A stretch of 47,890 bases of DNA from a virus. How positions within the stretch are numbered: position 1 is the first letter of the stretch; each line of letters opens with the position of its first letter. The notes below the pieces were generated by a model that was not told the origin of the DNA, searched no databases, and saw only the letters and a program-made list of their open reading frames with translations. The stretch covers positions 1-47,890 of the IMG/VR virus record IMGVR_UViG_3300045049_000291; one strand, written 5' to 3'. The position numbers were made by a program, and so were the translations under genes. Positions 7,742 to 14,172 of the stretch are shown here, piece after piece.

Positions 7742-8934
7742 GATTTCCCCTCCGCTCTATCAAGGCGCTCGATTTCGGCGATGATCAGCGCGCCGGCTTT
7801 TTCGAGCATGCGACGCCGGTCCCCAGGTTTCCACCACGACGCGTCCCACGGCCAAATGCTGGGCATCCCGCCATGACTTGTGATGCTCTCACTGGCGTAG
7901 GATGCTGCGGCCATTGCAAGTTCGCCATTTACGTATCTATCGTCATGCTCCGGCGTCCATCCCTCGACGCTCACTTGCCGCGCACGCTCTGCCAGCACGT
8001 CTTTTGCTGCCTGCTTGATGATGGCGCCGGGGTACTTGACCGACCGAATGCACTCGCGCCGGACCTGCGCAACGATGTCGCAAAGCGATGCTTGCTTCGC
8101 CGCCCCTTCTTCGCCGTGAAAGGTGTAGCCCATTTGCTGAAGCGTCAGCACTGCGGCGTCACGCATATCCGAGGCGGGGAAGATGGTGTTATCGTCCGCC
8201 GCCGCATCCGTCTGGTCGGCGGCCATCGGGGTAGCAGTGTTGAGCGCTCGCACCGCTCGGGCGAATGCTAGCAAGCCCGGTGCGCCGCAGTGGTATTGTG
8301 TGCCGTTGCCCGATTTTGGGAAGCGCGTCGGCGTCTCGCTGAAATACCGCTCCCCTTCGTTCAATGCGAGGATTTCGGCGTCAGTGGGCTCCGCCTGCCC
8401 CGCGCTTGCAGTCATCGGGGCGGCGTTACGTAACCACGCGAGCGGACTGCCCGGCTCTGTGATGGCATCCACGGCACGCGCAGCATCTTCTGTCGCCCTT
8501 TCGTTGTCAGGCGCCCCGCCGAACGCCCATAAGGCCGTAATCAACAGGCTACGTGTCCACACCCATTCCGAGCGCTGCGCCGGCCCTGCGCTTGCAGCGA
8601 GCCCAGCAAGCGCAAGGTCAGCGACGTTCGCCAGCACCTCGGCGTGCTCCTCGATGCGCATCCACTCGACGCCAGCGCGAGACAACCTGCGTGCTTCGTC
8701 GCGAAGCTTATCGATCTCATCGGCAGTTGGCCTATGCATGACGCACCCAGGCCCGTCCGAGACATCGACAACGCTACCCGCGCTTGCAGCGAGACTTGCG
8801 CGGCCAGCTTGGAAGCCCCGCCAAGCCGCCTCTGTTTCGCAGTCGCAAAAATCGCTTACGCGCTCGTCGTCGAAAACTCCGGAAGCGAGACACGCCTCGA
8901 ACGCCTCGCGCTCGCTCATCGCTTTGTCAGTCAT
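7738..8934 (-). CDS. Conserved phage hypothetical protein with WPWD-SWWKP C-terminal motif
   Basis: A 398-residue protein. The last 90 residues (EGWTPEHDDRYVNGELAMAA, then WPWDASWWKPGDRRR and AGALIIAEIERLDR) match a motif widely found in phage proteins of unknown function. The rest looks modular: an N-terminal acidic part, then segments rich in AASAG linkers. The C-terminal motif module alone often occurs as a free protein, so this may be a composite. GGAGGCAGCA precedes the ATG, and the same leader precedes the paralog at 9307. It overlaps that gene by 8 bp. Confidence 0.7.
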   Translation of the reverse strand: MTDKAMSEREAFEACLASGVFDDERVSDFCDCETEAAWRGFQAGRASLAASAGSVVDVSDGPGCVMHRPTADEIDKLRDEARRLSRAGVEWMRIEEHAEVLANVADLALAGLAASAGPAQRSEWVWTRSLLITALWAFGGAPDNERATEDAARAVDAITEPGSPLAWLRNAAPMTASAGQAEPTDAEILALNEGERYFSETPTRFPKSGNGTQYHCGAPGLLAFARAVRALNTATPMAADQTDAAADDNTIFPASDMRDAAVLTLQQMGYTFHGEEGAAKQASLCDIVAQVRRECIRSVKYPGAIIKQAAKDVLAERARQVSVEGWTPEHDDRYVNGELAMAAASYASESITSHGGMPSIWPWDASWWKPGDRRRMLEKAGALIIAEIERLDRAEGKS

Positions 8935-9307
8935 TGCTGCCTCCTATCTTTATCCTGCGGACGGCTCTGGCGCGCAACTCGCTGTCCTGGTGATAGTTGT
9001 ACTGGATGCCATTGTTGAAGCGCTGGTACCACGCCCAGCCGGCGTATTCGGGGTCATCGTCCTGCTCGTTCGACCAGTAGGCGTACTGCTGAAACTGATC
9101 GCGATGGGCCGCCCAAAGCATGGCCTGCTCGATTCGATTGGGCAGATCGCCGCCGATGCTTTTCGCCCACGCCATCTGTGATTGCCAGTTGGCGTCGTCG
9201 TTGTCGCCGGGCAGCAAAATGACGTGATAGAAATCGCCGTTCTTGTCACCGATTGCGCCGACATAGACCTCGCCTTCGGCGAGCGGCGGGATTTGGAAAT
9301 TATTCAT
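8927..9307 (-). CDS. DUF1566-type DGR variable protein, copy A
   Basis: A 126-residue protein with the DUF1566 / C-type-lectin-like pattern: ILLPGDNDDANW, WAKSIGGDLPNRIEQAMLW, YWS, GWAW, then ELRARAVRR at the end. Such domains are common DGR targets, whose variable residues cluster on the ligand-binding face. Its last third contains a 48-nt variable segment (8981-9028). Outside that segment it is nearly identical to copy C (11040-11405). It sits alone in the operon, overlapping its neighbours by 8 bp on each side, about 2 kb from copies B and C. The constant segment after the variable region has drifted from that of B and C. Confidence 0.85.
   Translation of the reverse strand: MNNFQIPPLAEGEVYVGAIGDKNGDFYHVILLPGDNDDANWQSQMAWAKSIGGDLPNRIEQAMLWAAHRDQFQQYAYWSNEQDDDPEYAGWAWYQRFNNGIQYNYHQDSELRARAVRRIKIGGSND
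8981..9028 (-). repeat. DGR-like variable region of copy A
   Basis: Sixteen codons between the conserved GWAW and ELRARAVRR motifs. Eleven codons differ among copies A, B and C only at positions one and two, always keeping the same third base. The five others (CAG, TTC, GGC, CAG, CAG) are identical in all three. Several codons in this copy are still AAC or AAT, the unmutated state expected from an AAY-rich template. Confidence 0.85.
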
Positions 9308-10232
9308 TGCTGCCTCCGTTGAGAGTGGAGAGAAGGGCGCGCAATGCGTCGATGGTATGACGCGCTTCCACTCGCCGATAATTCCAAAGCCACGCTACGG
9401 CATCCACGATCGCTTTTCGGTGTTCCTCGCTCAACGCCGCTTTCTCTGGCGGCCATGCGCCTGTACCGTCGCATTCCGTGCAATCCGGGCCACTGTGCGC
9501 CATGCAGGATTTCGGATAGGCTTGCTGCTCCCCCTTCGGCTCGGCCGGCGCGGGGACGGCATGCTTGACGATTTCGACAACCATTTCGATGCAGTCGACC
9601 GGTAATCCGATTCCGTGTGCATCGCAGATCGACACTGCGCCGTCATAGTCGAGCGGCGCTACAGCCTGCGCAGCGGGGGCGTGATTACCGCGCGCTATGA
9701 GCGTGTCTATCGACGCCACAGCGGCGCGCTCAGCAGTCTCCCACCCACATCCTGTCGAGTTGTGGATTGCCTCGGCCACAGCGCCAATGTCGTCAGGATC
9801 GACCGGGCGCTCCACAGGGATCGCCCCTGCTTGCGGCGGCTGTGGGGCGCGAGGCAATTCGCGCGCGTATGGCCAGTGGCATTCCTTCGCGATCCGAAGC
9901 GCCGCCGCTACCTGTGAGGGCGTCAGGGGCTCATGTGCGCCCATGCCGAGCGCGAGCCGGATCGGCTGACCGACCGGGCTGCTTCCGCCTTGATGGTGGT
10001 ACAGCACCCAAAGCAACGCTGCTCTGGCGCTATCCGTGAACTCGGGCGACATATCCTCCGGCACCCGCACGCCAGCCGTGGCGACGTCTGTTTCCCCGCA
10101 GTGCGAGCGAACAGCCTCCTCGAGCAACAGCCCGACGTCGTGCCGCATCTTTCCATCGACAACGCACTCATGTGCGATACGTGACAGCTCGACGGCGAGG
10201 GTAGCGTCCATTTCATGCAGATTCGTAGTCAT
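9300..10232 (-). CDS. Hypothetical phage protein
   Basis: A 310-residue protein starting MTTNLHEMDATLAVELSRIAHECV, with GAGG before the ATG. It is not recognised. Several segments look like spliced modules common in Burkholderiales phage early proteins, separated by Pro/Ala linkers (RAPQPPQAGAIPVERPVDPD). A CMAHSGPDCTECDGTGAWPPEK stretch carries a CxxC pair that might bind a metal. It overlaps copy A of the variable protein by 8 bp, so that target is translated with it. It lies where a DGR reverse transcriptase might be expected, but shows no RT motif. Confidence 0.65.
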   Translation of the reverse strand: MTTNLHEMDATLAVELSRIAHECVVDGKMRHDVGLLLEEAVRSHCGETDVATAGVRVPEDMSPEFTDSARAALLWVLYHHQGGSSPVGQPIRLALGMGAHEPLTPSQVAAALRIAKECHWPYARELPRAPQPPQAGAIPVERPVDPDDIGAVAEAIHNSTGCGWETAERAAVASIDTLIARGNHAPAAQAVAPLDYDGAVSICDAHGIGLPVDCIEMVVEIVKHAVPAPAEPKGEQQAYPKSCMAHSGPDCTECDGTGAWPPEKAALSEEHRKAIVDAVAWLWNYRRVEARHTIDALRALLSTLNGGSNE

Positions 10233-10239
10233 GTGGTCC

Positions 10240-10311
10240 TCAGGCGAGGTCGTTAGGATCGATGGTGACGATTGCCGCGTACTTGCCAGGCGTCCCTTTG
10301 AATTCGCTCAT
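10240..10311 (-). CDS. Very short ORF (23 aa), possible fragment
   Basis: MSEFKGTPGKYAAIVTIDPN and three more residues, preceded by an AG-rich stretch (GAGAGAAAGAG). The MSEFKGTPG start is familiar from longer conserved phage proteins that continue with P-W. Here the frame closes after 23 codons. It may be the remaining end of such a gene after a deletion between the truncated Avd-like gene and the gene at 10232. Its coding status is uncertain. Confidence 0.35.
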   Translation of the reverse strand: MSEFKGTPGKYAAIVTIDPNDLA

Positions 10312-10320
10312 CTCTTTCTC

Positions 10321-10533
10321 TCAAAAAGCGGGGGCCGTACTGCGCCCCACCGAAATACCGAGCATCCGAGCGTTTGCGCGGAACACCAGGACCATGATCT
10401 CGATGCACTCCGCGCTGATTTTCTCGCCGATGCTGCGCTTGAAATCGCGAGGCATGTTCTTGACCAGGTCGGTGACGCTATCGAGTAGCGCGTATGCCGC
10501 TCGATAGATCGGAAGTTGGGTGTGCAGGGCCAC
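10321..10533 (-). pseudogene. avd: Truncated Avd-like four-helix-bundle protein (DGR accessory)
   Basis: A 70-residue ORF starting MALHTQLPIYRAAYALL, then LVKNMPRDFKRSIGEKI and ECIEIMVLVFRANA. This matches the first two helices of Avd/four-helix-bundle proteins that accompany DGR reverse transcriptases, including the FPRDFK-like turn and the IFRAN-like end of helix two. Full-length relatives are about 115-130 residues. Here the match stops at FRANA, followed by an unrelated 14-residue tail (RMLGISVGRSTAPAF) and stop. Helices three and four are missing. It lies 14 bp after variable copy B, the usual target-avd order. It is probably non-functional unless a short form is active. Confidence 0.72.
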
Positions 10534-10547
10534 GGTGCGTTAAATAA

Positions 10548-11009
10548 TCAAATTGCTGAAGGAATAAATCTGCGGACGGCCCGGGCGCGCAACTCGGCGT
10601 TCTGGAGAAGGCTGGTCTGGATGCCAAGGCCGAAGCCCTGGGACCACGCCCAGCCGGGCGATTGATGCTCTTCAGCGGACCAATAGCAGGCCGATTGGAA
10701 TTCGCTCTTCAGGTTGGCGAACAAGAGTGATTGCTCACGCCGAGAAGGCAGCTCGCCGCCCTTGTTGGCCGCCCATGCGAGCGCGTCCTTCCAGTTCAAA
10801 TCCTCGGCATCGCCGGGCAAAAGGATCAGGTAGTGGCTCAGCGTGCCGTCGTCGTTGAGGACCGCGCCGGCAAATCGTTCGCCGCCCGCGAAGGGGATTG
10901 TGATCGCGTCGATGTGGTACTCGGTCGTCTTCGGCTGCTTCTTGAATTCTTCGATCATTGCGGCGATGCGCGAATGCTCGGCCTCGATATGTTCAAGCGT
11001 GATCGTCAT
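10548..11009 (-). CDS. DUF1566-type DGR variable protein, copy B
   Basis: A 153-residue protein. The N-terminus (MTITLEHIEAEHSRIAAMI...) is an amphipathic helix absent from copies A and C. The DUF1566-like core follows: LILLPGDAEDLNWKDALAWA, GGELPSRREQSLLFA, YWS, GWAW and terminal ELRARAVRR. The N-terminal two thirds differs clearly from A and C, but the flanks of the variable window are identical, as expected if template sequence was copied into each gene. The window is 10596-10643. It is directly followed by the Avd-like remnant and preceded by copy C. Confidence 0.85.
   Translation of the reverse strand: MTITLEHIEAEHSRIAAMIEEFKKQPKTTEYHIDAITIPFAGGERFAGAVLNDDGTLSHYLILLPGDAEDLNWKDALAWAANKGGELPSRREQSLLFANLKSEFQSACYWSAEEHQSPGWAWSQGFGLGIQTSLLQNAELRARAVRRFIPSAI
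10569..10595 (-). other. IMH-like constant segment after variable region B
   Basis: This 27-bp GC-rich segment encodes ELRARAVRR and is identical to 11052-11078 in copy C. In DGRs a GC-rich initiation-of-mutagenic-homing element borders the 3' end of the variable region and marks where cDNA transfer starts. Copy A differs here at two codons. The IMH role is inferred from position and conservation. Confidence 0.5.
10596..10643 (-). repeat. DGR-like variable region of copy B
   Basis: Aligned without gaps to 8981-9028 and 11079-11126. Examples of aligned codons A/C/B are AAC/TGC/GGC, AAC/CGC/AGC, CAC/CGC/CTC and TAT/GAT/CTT: third base fixed, first two free. The encoded residues here are S, G, G, L, I, T, S, L, L, N, A at the variable positions. 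Confidence 0.85.
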
Positions 11010-11039
11010 TGCGAAACTCCGTTGAAAATGGGCAAATGA

Positions 11040-11405
11040 TTAAATCGGCAATCTGCGGACGGCCCGGGCGCGCAACTCGACGTCCTGGCGATCGCGGTAC
11101 TGGCAGCCATTGCAGAAGTACTGGCACCACGCCCAGCCGGAATAATCTGGATCGTCGTCGGGTGTGTTCGACCAATACGCGGCCTTCTGAAACTGATCGC
11201 GATGGTTCGCCCACAACATCGCCTGTTCGATCCGGTTTGGCAGATCGCCGCCGATGCTTTTCGCCCAAGCCATCTGTGCTTGCCAGTTGGCGTCGTCGTT
11301 GTCGCCGGACAGCAAAACGACGTGATAGAAGTCGCCGTTCTTGTCACCGATTGCGCCGACGTAGACCTCGCCTTCGGCGAGCGGTGGGAGTTGGATCTGT
11401 TGCAT
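11040..11405 (-). CDS. DUF1566-type DGR variable protein, copy C
   Basis: A 121-residue protein starting MQQIQLPPLAEGEVYVGAIG. The ATG at 11405 has GGAG five bases upstream and aligns with the start of copy A, so the longer frame to 11468 is not used. The core is as in copy A (VVLLSGDNDDANW, WAKSIGGDLPNRIEQAMLW, YWS, GWAW, ELRARAVRR). The two genes are almost identical up to the YWS region, where scattered mostly silent changes occur. Then the 48-nt variable window differs at eight of eleven codons. It is the first of the C-B-avd series. Confidence 0.85.
   Translation of the reverse strand: MQQIQLPPLAEGEVYVGAIGDKNGDFYHVVLLSGDNDDANWQAQMAWAKSIGGDLPNRIEQAMLWANHRDQFQKAAYWSNTPDDDPDYSGWAWCQYFCNGCQYRDRQDVELRARAVRRLPI
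11079..11126 (-). repeat. DGR-like variable region of copy C
   Basis: Across the three copies, 19 of the 22 first/second positions in the eleven variable codons vary, and none of the eleven third positions does. An A is present in at least one copy at 15 of those 19 columns, as expected for mutagenesis of template adenines. This copy encodes three Cys residues in the window (from TGC codons). Confidence 0.85.
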
Positions 11406-11516
11406 GAGATCTCCAAAATTGTTCAAAAAGAAGGGCGCCAAACAGGCCGCCCCGTCAAAGGACCGCACGCTTATCCGAGGGCCAGTGCGTGCGGGTGAGA
11501 GGCTATTCGAGAGGCG

Positions 11517-11849
11517 CTACGCCGCGTCGAGATCGAAAGCGAGACCGGGGTGCATACTGACCAGTGCCGAGCACGCATCGTCGTCGTATTCAGGAAGGAC
11601 GTTTGCGTCCATGTCCGAATAGACGCGCTCGCCACTCGGCAATGCCCATTCGATTCGAGACTCGCCGCGTGGGCCGGCGCCTCGACACAGTCGGATGCAT
11701 TCGGCCGGAACCATGGCATCAGCACGGCGCGAAAACAGTCGGAACATTCGCTTGATGTATTCGAATTCGATTTCGTCAACTGCTCGAATGTCGCCACGCT
11801 TGGCGGCTTTGTTGGCTCGCTTGCACGCTGCCTGAAGGATCGGATCCAT
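11517..11849 (-). CDS. Hypothetical phage protein
   Basis: A 110-residue protein of unknown function. The N-terminal 40 residues form charged helices (MDPILQAACKRANKAAKRGD). The C-terminal half is acidic with possible strands (SRIEWALPSGERVYSD). It lies 10 bp after the sliding-clamp gene in the leftward operon. A gap of 111 bp with an 8-bp inverted repeat separates it from variable copy C. Confidence 0.6.
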   Translation of the reverse strand: MDPILQAACKRANKAAKRGDIRAVDEIEFEYIKRMFRLFSRRADAMVPAECIRLCRGAGPRGESRIEWALPSGERVYSDMDANVLPEYDDDACSALVSMHPGLAFDLDAA

Positions 11850-11859
11850 ACCTACCTCG

Positions 11860-12921
11860 TTAGACGATGAGCGGCGAGATCACGCCGCGCCAGTTGCCGT
11901 TTTGAATCAGGAATGCCCGCGGTTTCTCGGCGTCCCAGTAGATCGTCACTTCCTTTTCTGGCGCATGCTGCAGGACCTTCGATAGTTGCGATCCGCTGAA
12001 CGAGAAATTGAACGACGTTTCGTCACTCCCGAGCTTTGCGTCAAGCGCCGATTCAGCTTTCGATTCGACGTTGTCAATTTCGACGGTGCATTCCGTCCCC
12101 TCGGTGATGAACCGAACGGTGCCGACCTTATCGCCGTAGTGGCGGTGCATCGACACGGCTTCGCGGAGGGCGTCTCCATCGAAGACGATAGAGTTCTTGG
12201 GCTCGGGCGACAGGCGGCGCCAGTCGATCTTTGGTGCTGAGACGGGGCAGACGATGAGCTCGACGTTATTGCCGCGCGCCTTCAAATGCGACGACGTAAT
12301 CTCGATGTGATCGGGATCGATGGCGGCAATCAGCTCGCACGCTGAAACGGACAGCATCAGGGAGAATGGTGCCGCCGCGAGAGGGACCTGTGCTGCCGCC
12401 ATGACCTTCGAGTCTGTTGCGTTCGCCGAAAAGACTTCTCCGTCGGACTCGAGCCAAACGCCCTGGCAATACGGACGGATGTCTTTCGGGGCAGCCGCGA
12501 ACGAAACGGATGAGATCAAGTCGGGTAGGCCGACGACGTCGACGTCGGCAATGACGGCTCCCTCAGATTTAATCAGCGGGAACTCGCTTCCGGGGATCGA
12601 CGGGACGGTCACGGTGTGGGACGACGTCGAAAACTTCACCCGACCATTCTTCTGCGGCGAGAGGACGATTTCGTCGTCGGCCACCGCAACGAGAGGAACA
12701 AGGCGGTCGGCCTCGACGCACACGTCGATCGGGGCGCTTGCGCCGTCGATCTGTGCGCGATACGTCGCCTGGCCATCGATTGCGCCCGCCGTCATCTCGA
12801 AGGAAACACCTGACACACGGATGCGCACCGATTGGAATGCCTTAAGAGGCGAGCGCCGATCGACTGCGGGGCCGATCTTCTTGAGCGCGTCTTTCAAAAT
12901 GGGAGTTGGAATCGTGATCAT
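11860..12921 (-). CDS. DNA polymerase III beta-like sliding clamp (DnaN homolog), phage-encoded
   Basis: A 353-residue protein with the three-domain outline of bacterial beta clamps (usual length 365-380): an N-terminal domain starting MITIPTPILKDALKKIG, a central domain with SVSFAAAPKDIRPYCQGVWLE (compare the family's RPVLNGVLLE-type motif), and a C-terminal domain closing FLIQNGNWRGVISPLIV. A clamp encircles DNA and gives processivity to the replicative polymerase. It also binds partners through clamp-binding motifs. Here the C-terminal end differs from the host-type VMPMRL, so the partner-binding cleft may be altered. It is the largest clearly enzymatic-complex gene in the leftward arm. 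Confidence 0.85.
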   Translation of the reverse strand: MITIPTPILKDALKKIGPAVDRRSPLKAFQSVRIRVSGVSFEMTAGAIDGQATYRAQIDGASAPIDVCVEADRLVPLVAVADDEIVLSPQKNGRVKFSTSSHTVTVPSIPGSEFPLIKSEGAVIADVDVVGLPDLISSVSFAAAPKDIRPYCQGVWLESDGEVFSANATDSKVMAAAQVPLAAAPFSLMLSVSACELIAAIDPDHIEITSSHLKARGNNVELIVCPVSAPKIDWRRLSPEPKNSIVFDGDALREAVSMHRHYGDKVGTVRFITEGTECTVEIDNVESKAESALDAKLGSDETSFNFSFSGSQLSKVLQHAPEKEVTIYWDAEKPRAFLIQNGNWRGVISPLIV

Positions 12922-12953
12922 TGCGATTGCTCAGGTTGTCCGCTTGACGTTGG

Positions 12954-13118
12954 TTAGTCCCAGGGGCGCGAATAGAGATCGTTCGCCTGATGCTCATCGC
13001 ACGGGACGATAGGCGTCCTTGCGATCGTCCGCAGGCTTCCCATCATCCAGCCGAAGCAAAATCCGACGAAGAAGACCATAAGGACTACTAACACTTGTCC
13101 GGCGAGATCCGCACTCAT
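12954..13118 (-). CDS. Tiny membrane protein (54 aa)
   Basis: Minus-strand ORF MSADLAGQVLVVLMVFFVGF... with one strong hydrophobic helix at about residues 8-28 and a basic segment after it (SLRTIARTP). This predicts one membrane span. A GGA-type ribosome binding site precedes the ATG. It is not recognised. It forms a group with two other tiny membrane proteins immediately upstream (13134-13402). Confidence 0.6.
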   Translation of the reverse strand: MSADLAGQVLVVLMVFFVGFCFGWMMGSLRTIARTPIVPCDEHQANDLYSRPWD

Positions 13119-13133
13119 GGTTTCAGTCCGGTG

Positions 13134-13259
13134 TCAGACGCAGCGCATGACGCTGCAGGGTTCAATGGAGTTCTGCTGCTCGTCGAGAACCGAGCACATC
13201 AGGACGTAGATTGCGACGACGACGGCCGCGCCAATCCATATCCGAATTTGCTCGCGCAT
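13134..13259 (-). CDS. Tiny membrane protein (41 aa)
   Basis: MREQIRIWIGAAVVVAIYVL followed by a hydrophilic tail with Cys residues. One predicted transmembrane helix spans about residues 6-25. AGGGG lies ahead of the ATG, and the start codon overlaps the stop of the previous gene (TGATG). The longer frame to 13565 is ignored because the overlap and the ribosome binding site support this start. Confidence 0.55.
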   Translation of the reverse strand: MREQIRIWIGAAVVVAIYVLMCSVLDEQQNSIEPCSVMRCV

Positions 13260-13402
13260 CACAATGCCCCTGAACGAATTGCAACGCCGACGAACCAGAA
13301 AACGCCGATTGCGACGCCGTAGACAACCATCGCCACGGCTGCACGATTGGAGCGGCCGGTGCATGAGGTCAGCAGGACATTGTCGAAGTGCGGTCGATTC
13401 AT
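13259..13402 (-). CDS. Tiny membrane protein (47 aa)
   Basis: MNRPHFDNVLLTSCTGRSN, then a hydrophobic helix (AAVAMVVYGVAIGVFWFVGV). GGAG lies six bases before the ATG at 13402. Its TGA overlaps the start of the next tiny membrane protein. The function is unknown. The pair could be a two-component membrane device, but nothing in the sequence identifies it. Confidence 0.55.
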   Translation of the reverse strand: MNRPHFDNVLLTSCTGRSNRAAVAMVVYGVAIGVFWFVGVAIRSGAL

Positions 13403-13437
13403 TTGGGTCTCCATTCCCGCCGAAGCGGGCGCGGTGT

Positions 13438-13638
13438 TCAGGCGGAAGTGCGAGCGATGCGTTCTGCCGTGCGATATGCTGCGTAGAGTTCGGGTTCGTT
13501 CGCATGCCAGTACCCCGCCGCACGGCCAGCGCAGTAGCCGGCACCTTTCCCCAATGCAAAATCAAAATGGTCAGGTCCGAGACGGTCGCGCGCGTCGGCT
13601 TCGTTCATTTCGTCGCGCCAGTAGTCTTTCGTTGCCAT
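13438..13638 (-). CDS. Small hypothetical phage protein
   Basis: A 66-residue protein, MATKDYWRDEMNEADARDRLG..., with an aromatic, charged N-terminus and a helical C-terminus (ELYAAYRTAERIARTSA). GGGGAAGACG precedes the ATG. A closely similar leader (GGGGAATGACG) precedes the next gene upstream, suggesting duplicated translation signals. No family is recognised. Confidence 0.55.
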   Translation of the reverse strand: MATKDYWRDEMNEADARDRLGPDHFDFALGKGAGYCAGRAAGYWHANEPELYAAYRTAERIARTSA

Positions 13639-13680
13639 CGTCTTCCCCTTCGTGATTGGCCGCCGAAGCGGGCGCGGGGG

Positions 13681-13878
13681 TTATCGGATGAATTTCGCTG
13701 CCTTGGCCTGCTGCTTTGCAATTTCCTGTTCTGCCAAGTTGACCGACGCGAACCATTGCAAGCACTTGACGCCGGCACAGACGTAGCAGCCGTCACCGTC
13801 CCCGGCGCGGTCGATTCGAACATTGGACATTTGACCGGCCTTGTATGCGGCGCGAATGTGCTTGTAGATCGCGTTCAT
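13681..13878 (-). CDS. Small hypothetical phage protein with Cys pair
   Basis: A 65-residue protein starting MNAIYKHIRAAYKAGQMSNV. The ATG at 13878 is chosen because AGGGG lies seven bases upstream, as in the neighbouring gene. It contains CYVCAGVKC, three Cys in nine residues, which might bind a metal. The C-terminus is a basic helix. It is not recognised. Confidence 0.55.
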   Translation of the reverse strand: MNAIYKHIRAAYKAGQMSNVRIDRAGDGDGCYVCAGVKCLQWFASVNLAEQEIAKQQAKAAKFIR

Positions 13879-13903
13879 CGTCATTCCCCTTCGTGATTGC
13901 ATA

Positions 13904-14083
13904 TCAGCGCCGAGGCTCAACGAGCTTGCCGAAGGAGAAAGCGACTTCGACACGCGCCTGCGGGCAGCGAGCCAAGTCGGAGAGGGTGAGGACAACGATC
14001 GTGCGTCCGATGCTGGCTACGAAGCGGCAACGGCCATCGAGGCTCTTTGCTGCTGCGCGGTGCATCGCTTTTTTGACGTTCAT
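13904..14083 (-). CDS. Small basic hypothetical protein, first gene of the leftward operon
   Basis: A 59-residue basic protein (pI clearly high), MNVKKAMHRAAAKSLDGRCR..., with short strands after an N-terminal helix. GGAG lies eight bases upstream. It is the first gene after the leftward promoter at 14208-14235 and the structured leader at 14121-14172. In lambda this position holds N, and a small basic antiterminator would fit, but there is no recognisable N-like arginine-rich motif beyond the basic start, so this is only a thought. Confidence 0.5.
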   Translation of the reverse strand: MNVKKAMHRAAAKSLDGRCRFVASIGRTIVVLTLSDLARCPQARVEVAFSFGKLVEPRR

Positions 14084-14120
14084 CTCTCTCACTCCAGACC
14101 GAACCTGGGGTAGGTGAGAT

Positions 14121-14172
14121 GCGCCCTAAGTACAGAGCACTGGATCGAACCAATGCCCTCCGCTTAGGGCGC
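14121..14172 (-). ncRNA. Structured leader RNA: two nested stems with symmetric internal loop
   Basis: GCGCCCTAAG (14121-14130) and CTTAGGGCGC (14163-14172) form a perfect 10-bp stem. Inside, after 6-nt internal loops on both sides, GCACTGG and CCAATGC form a 7-bp stem (one G-U in the RNA) with a 6-nt TTCGAT loop on the minus strand. The layout is exactly symmetric (10-6-7-6-7-6-10). It lies between the leftward promoter and the first gene, so it would be in the 5' untranslated leader. It could bind a regulator, protect the end, or serve antitermination. Confidence 0.5.

Noticed and set aside
8927-11468. A search by eye for a DGR template repeat and reverse transcriptase near the variable genes
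   Set aside because: No other copy of the flanking constant sequences and no RT-length frame with RT motifs was seen in the window, on either strand. The system is therefore reported as remnant or trans-acting, not as complete.
11463-11494. Perfect 8-bp inverted repeat CCGCACGC/GCGTGCGG between the genes at 11517 and 11405
   Set aside because: A 16-nt loop and no T run make it an unlikely terminator. Nothing else supports a function.
14121-14172. Reading the leader hairpin as a tRNA gene
   Set aside because: It contains an acceptor-like and T-arm-like part but is only 52 nt, with no D-arm or anticodon arm. It is described as a structured leader instead.
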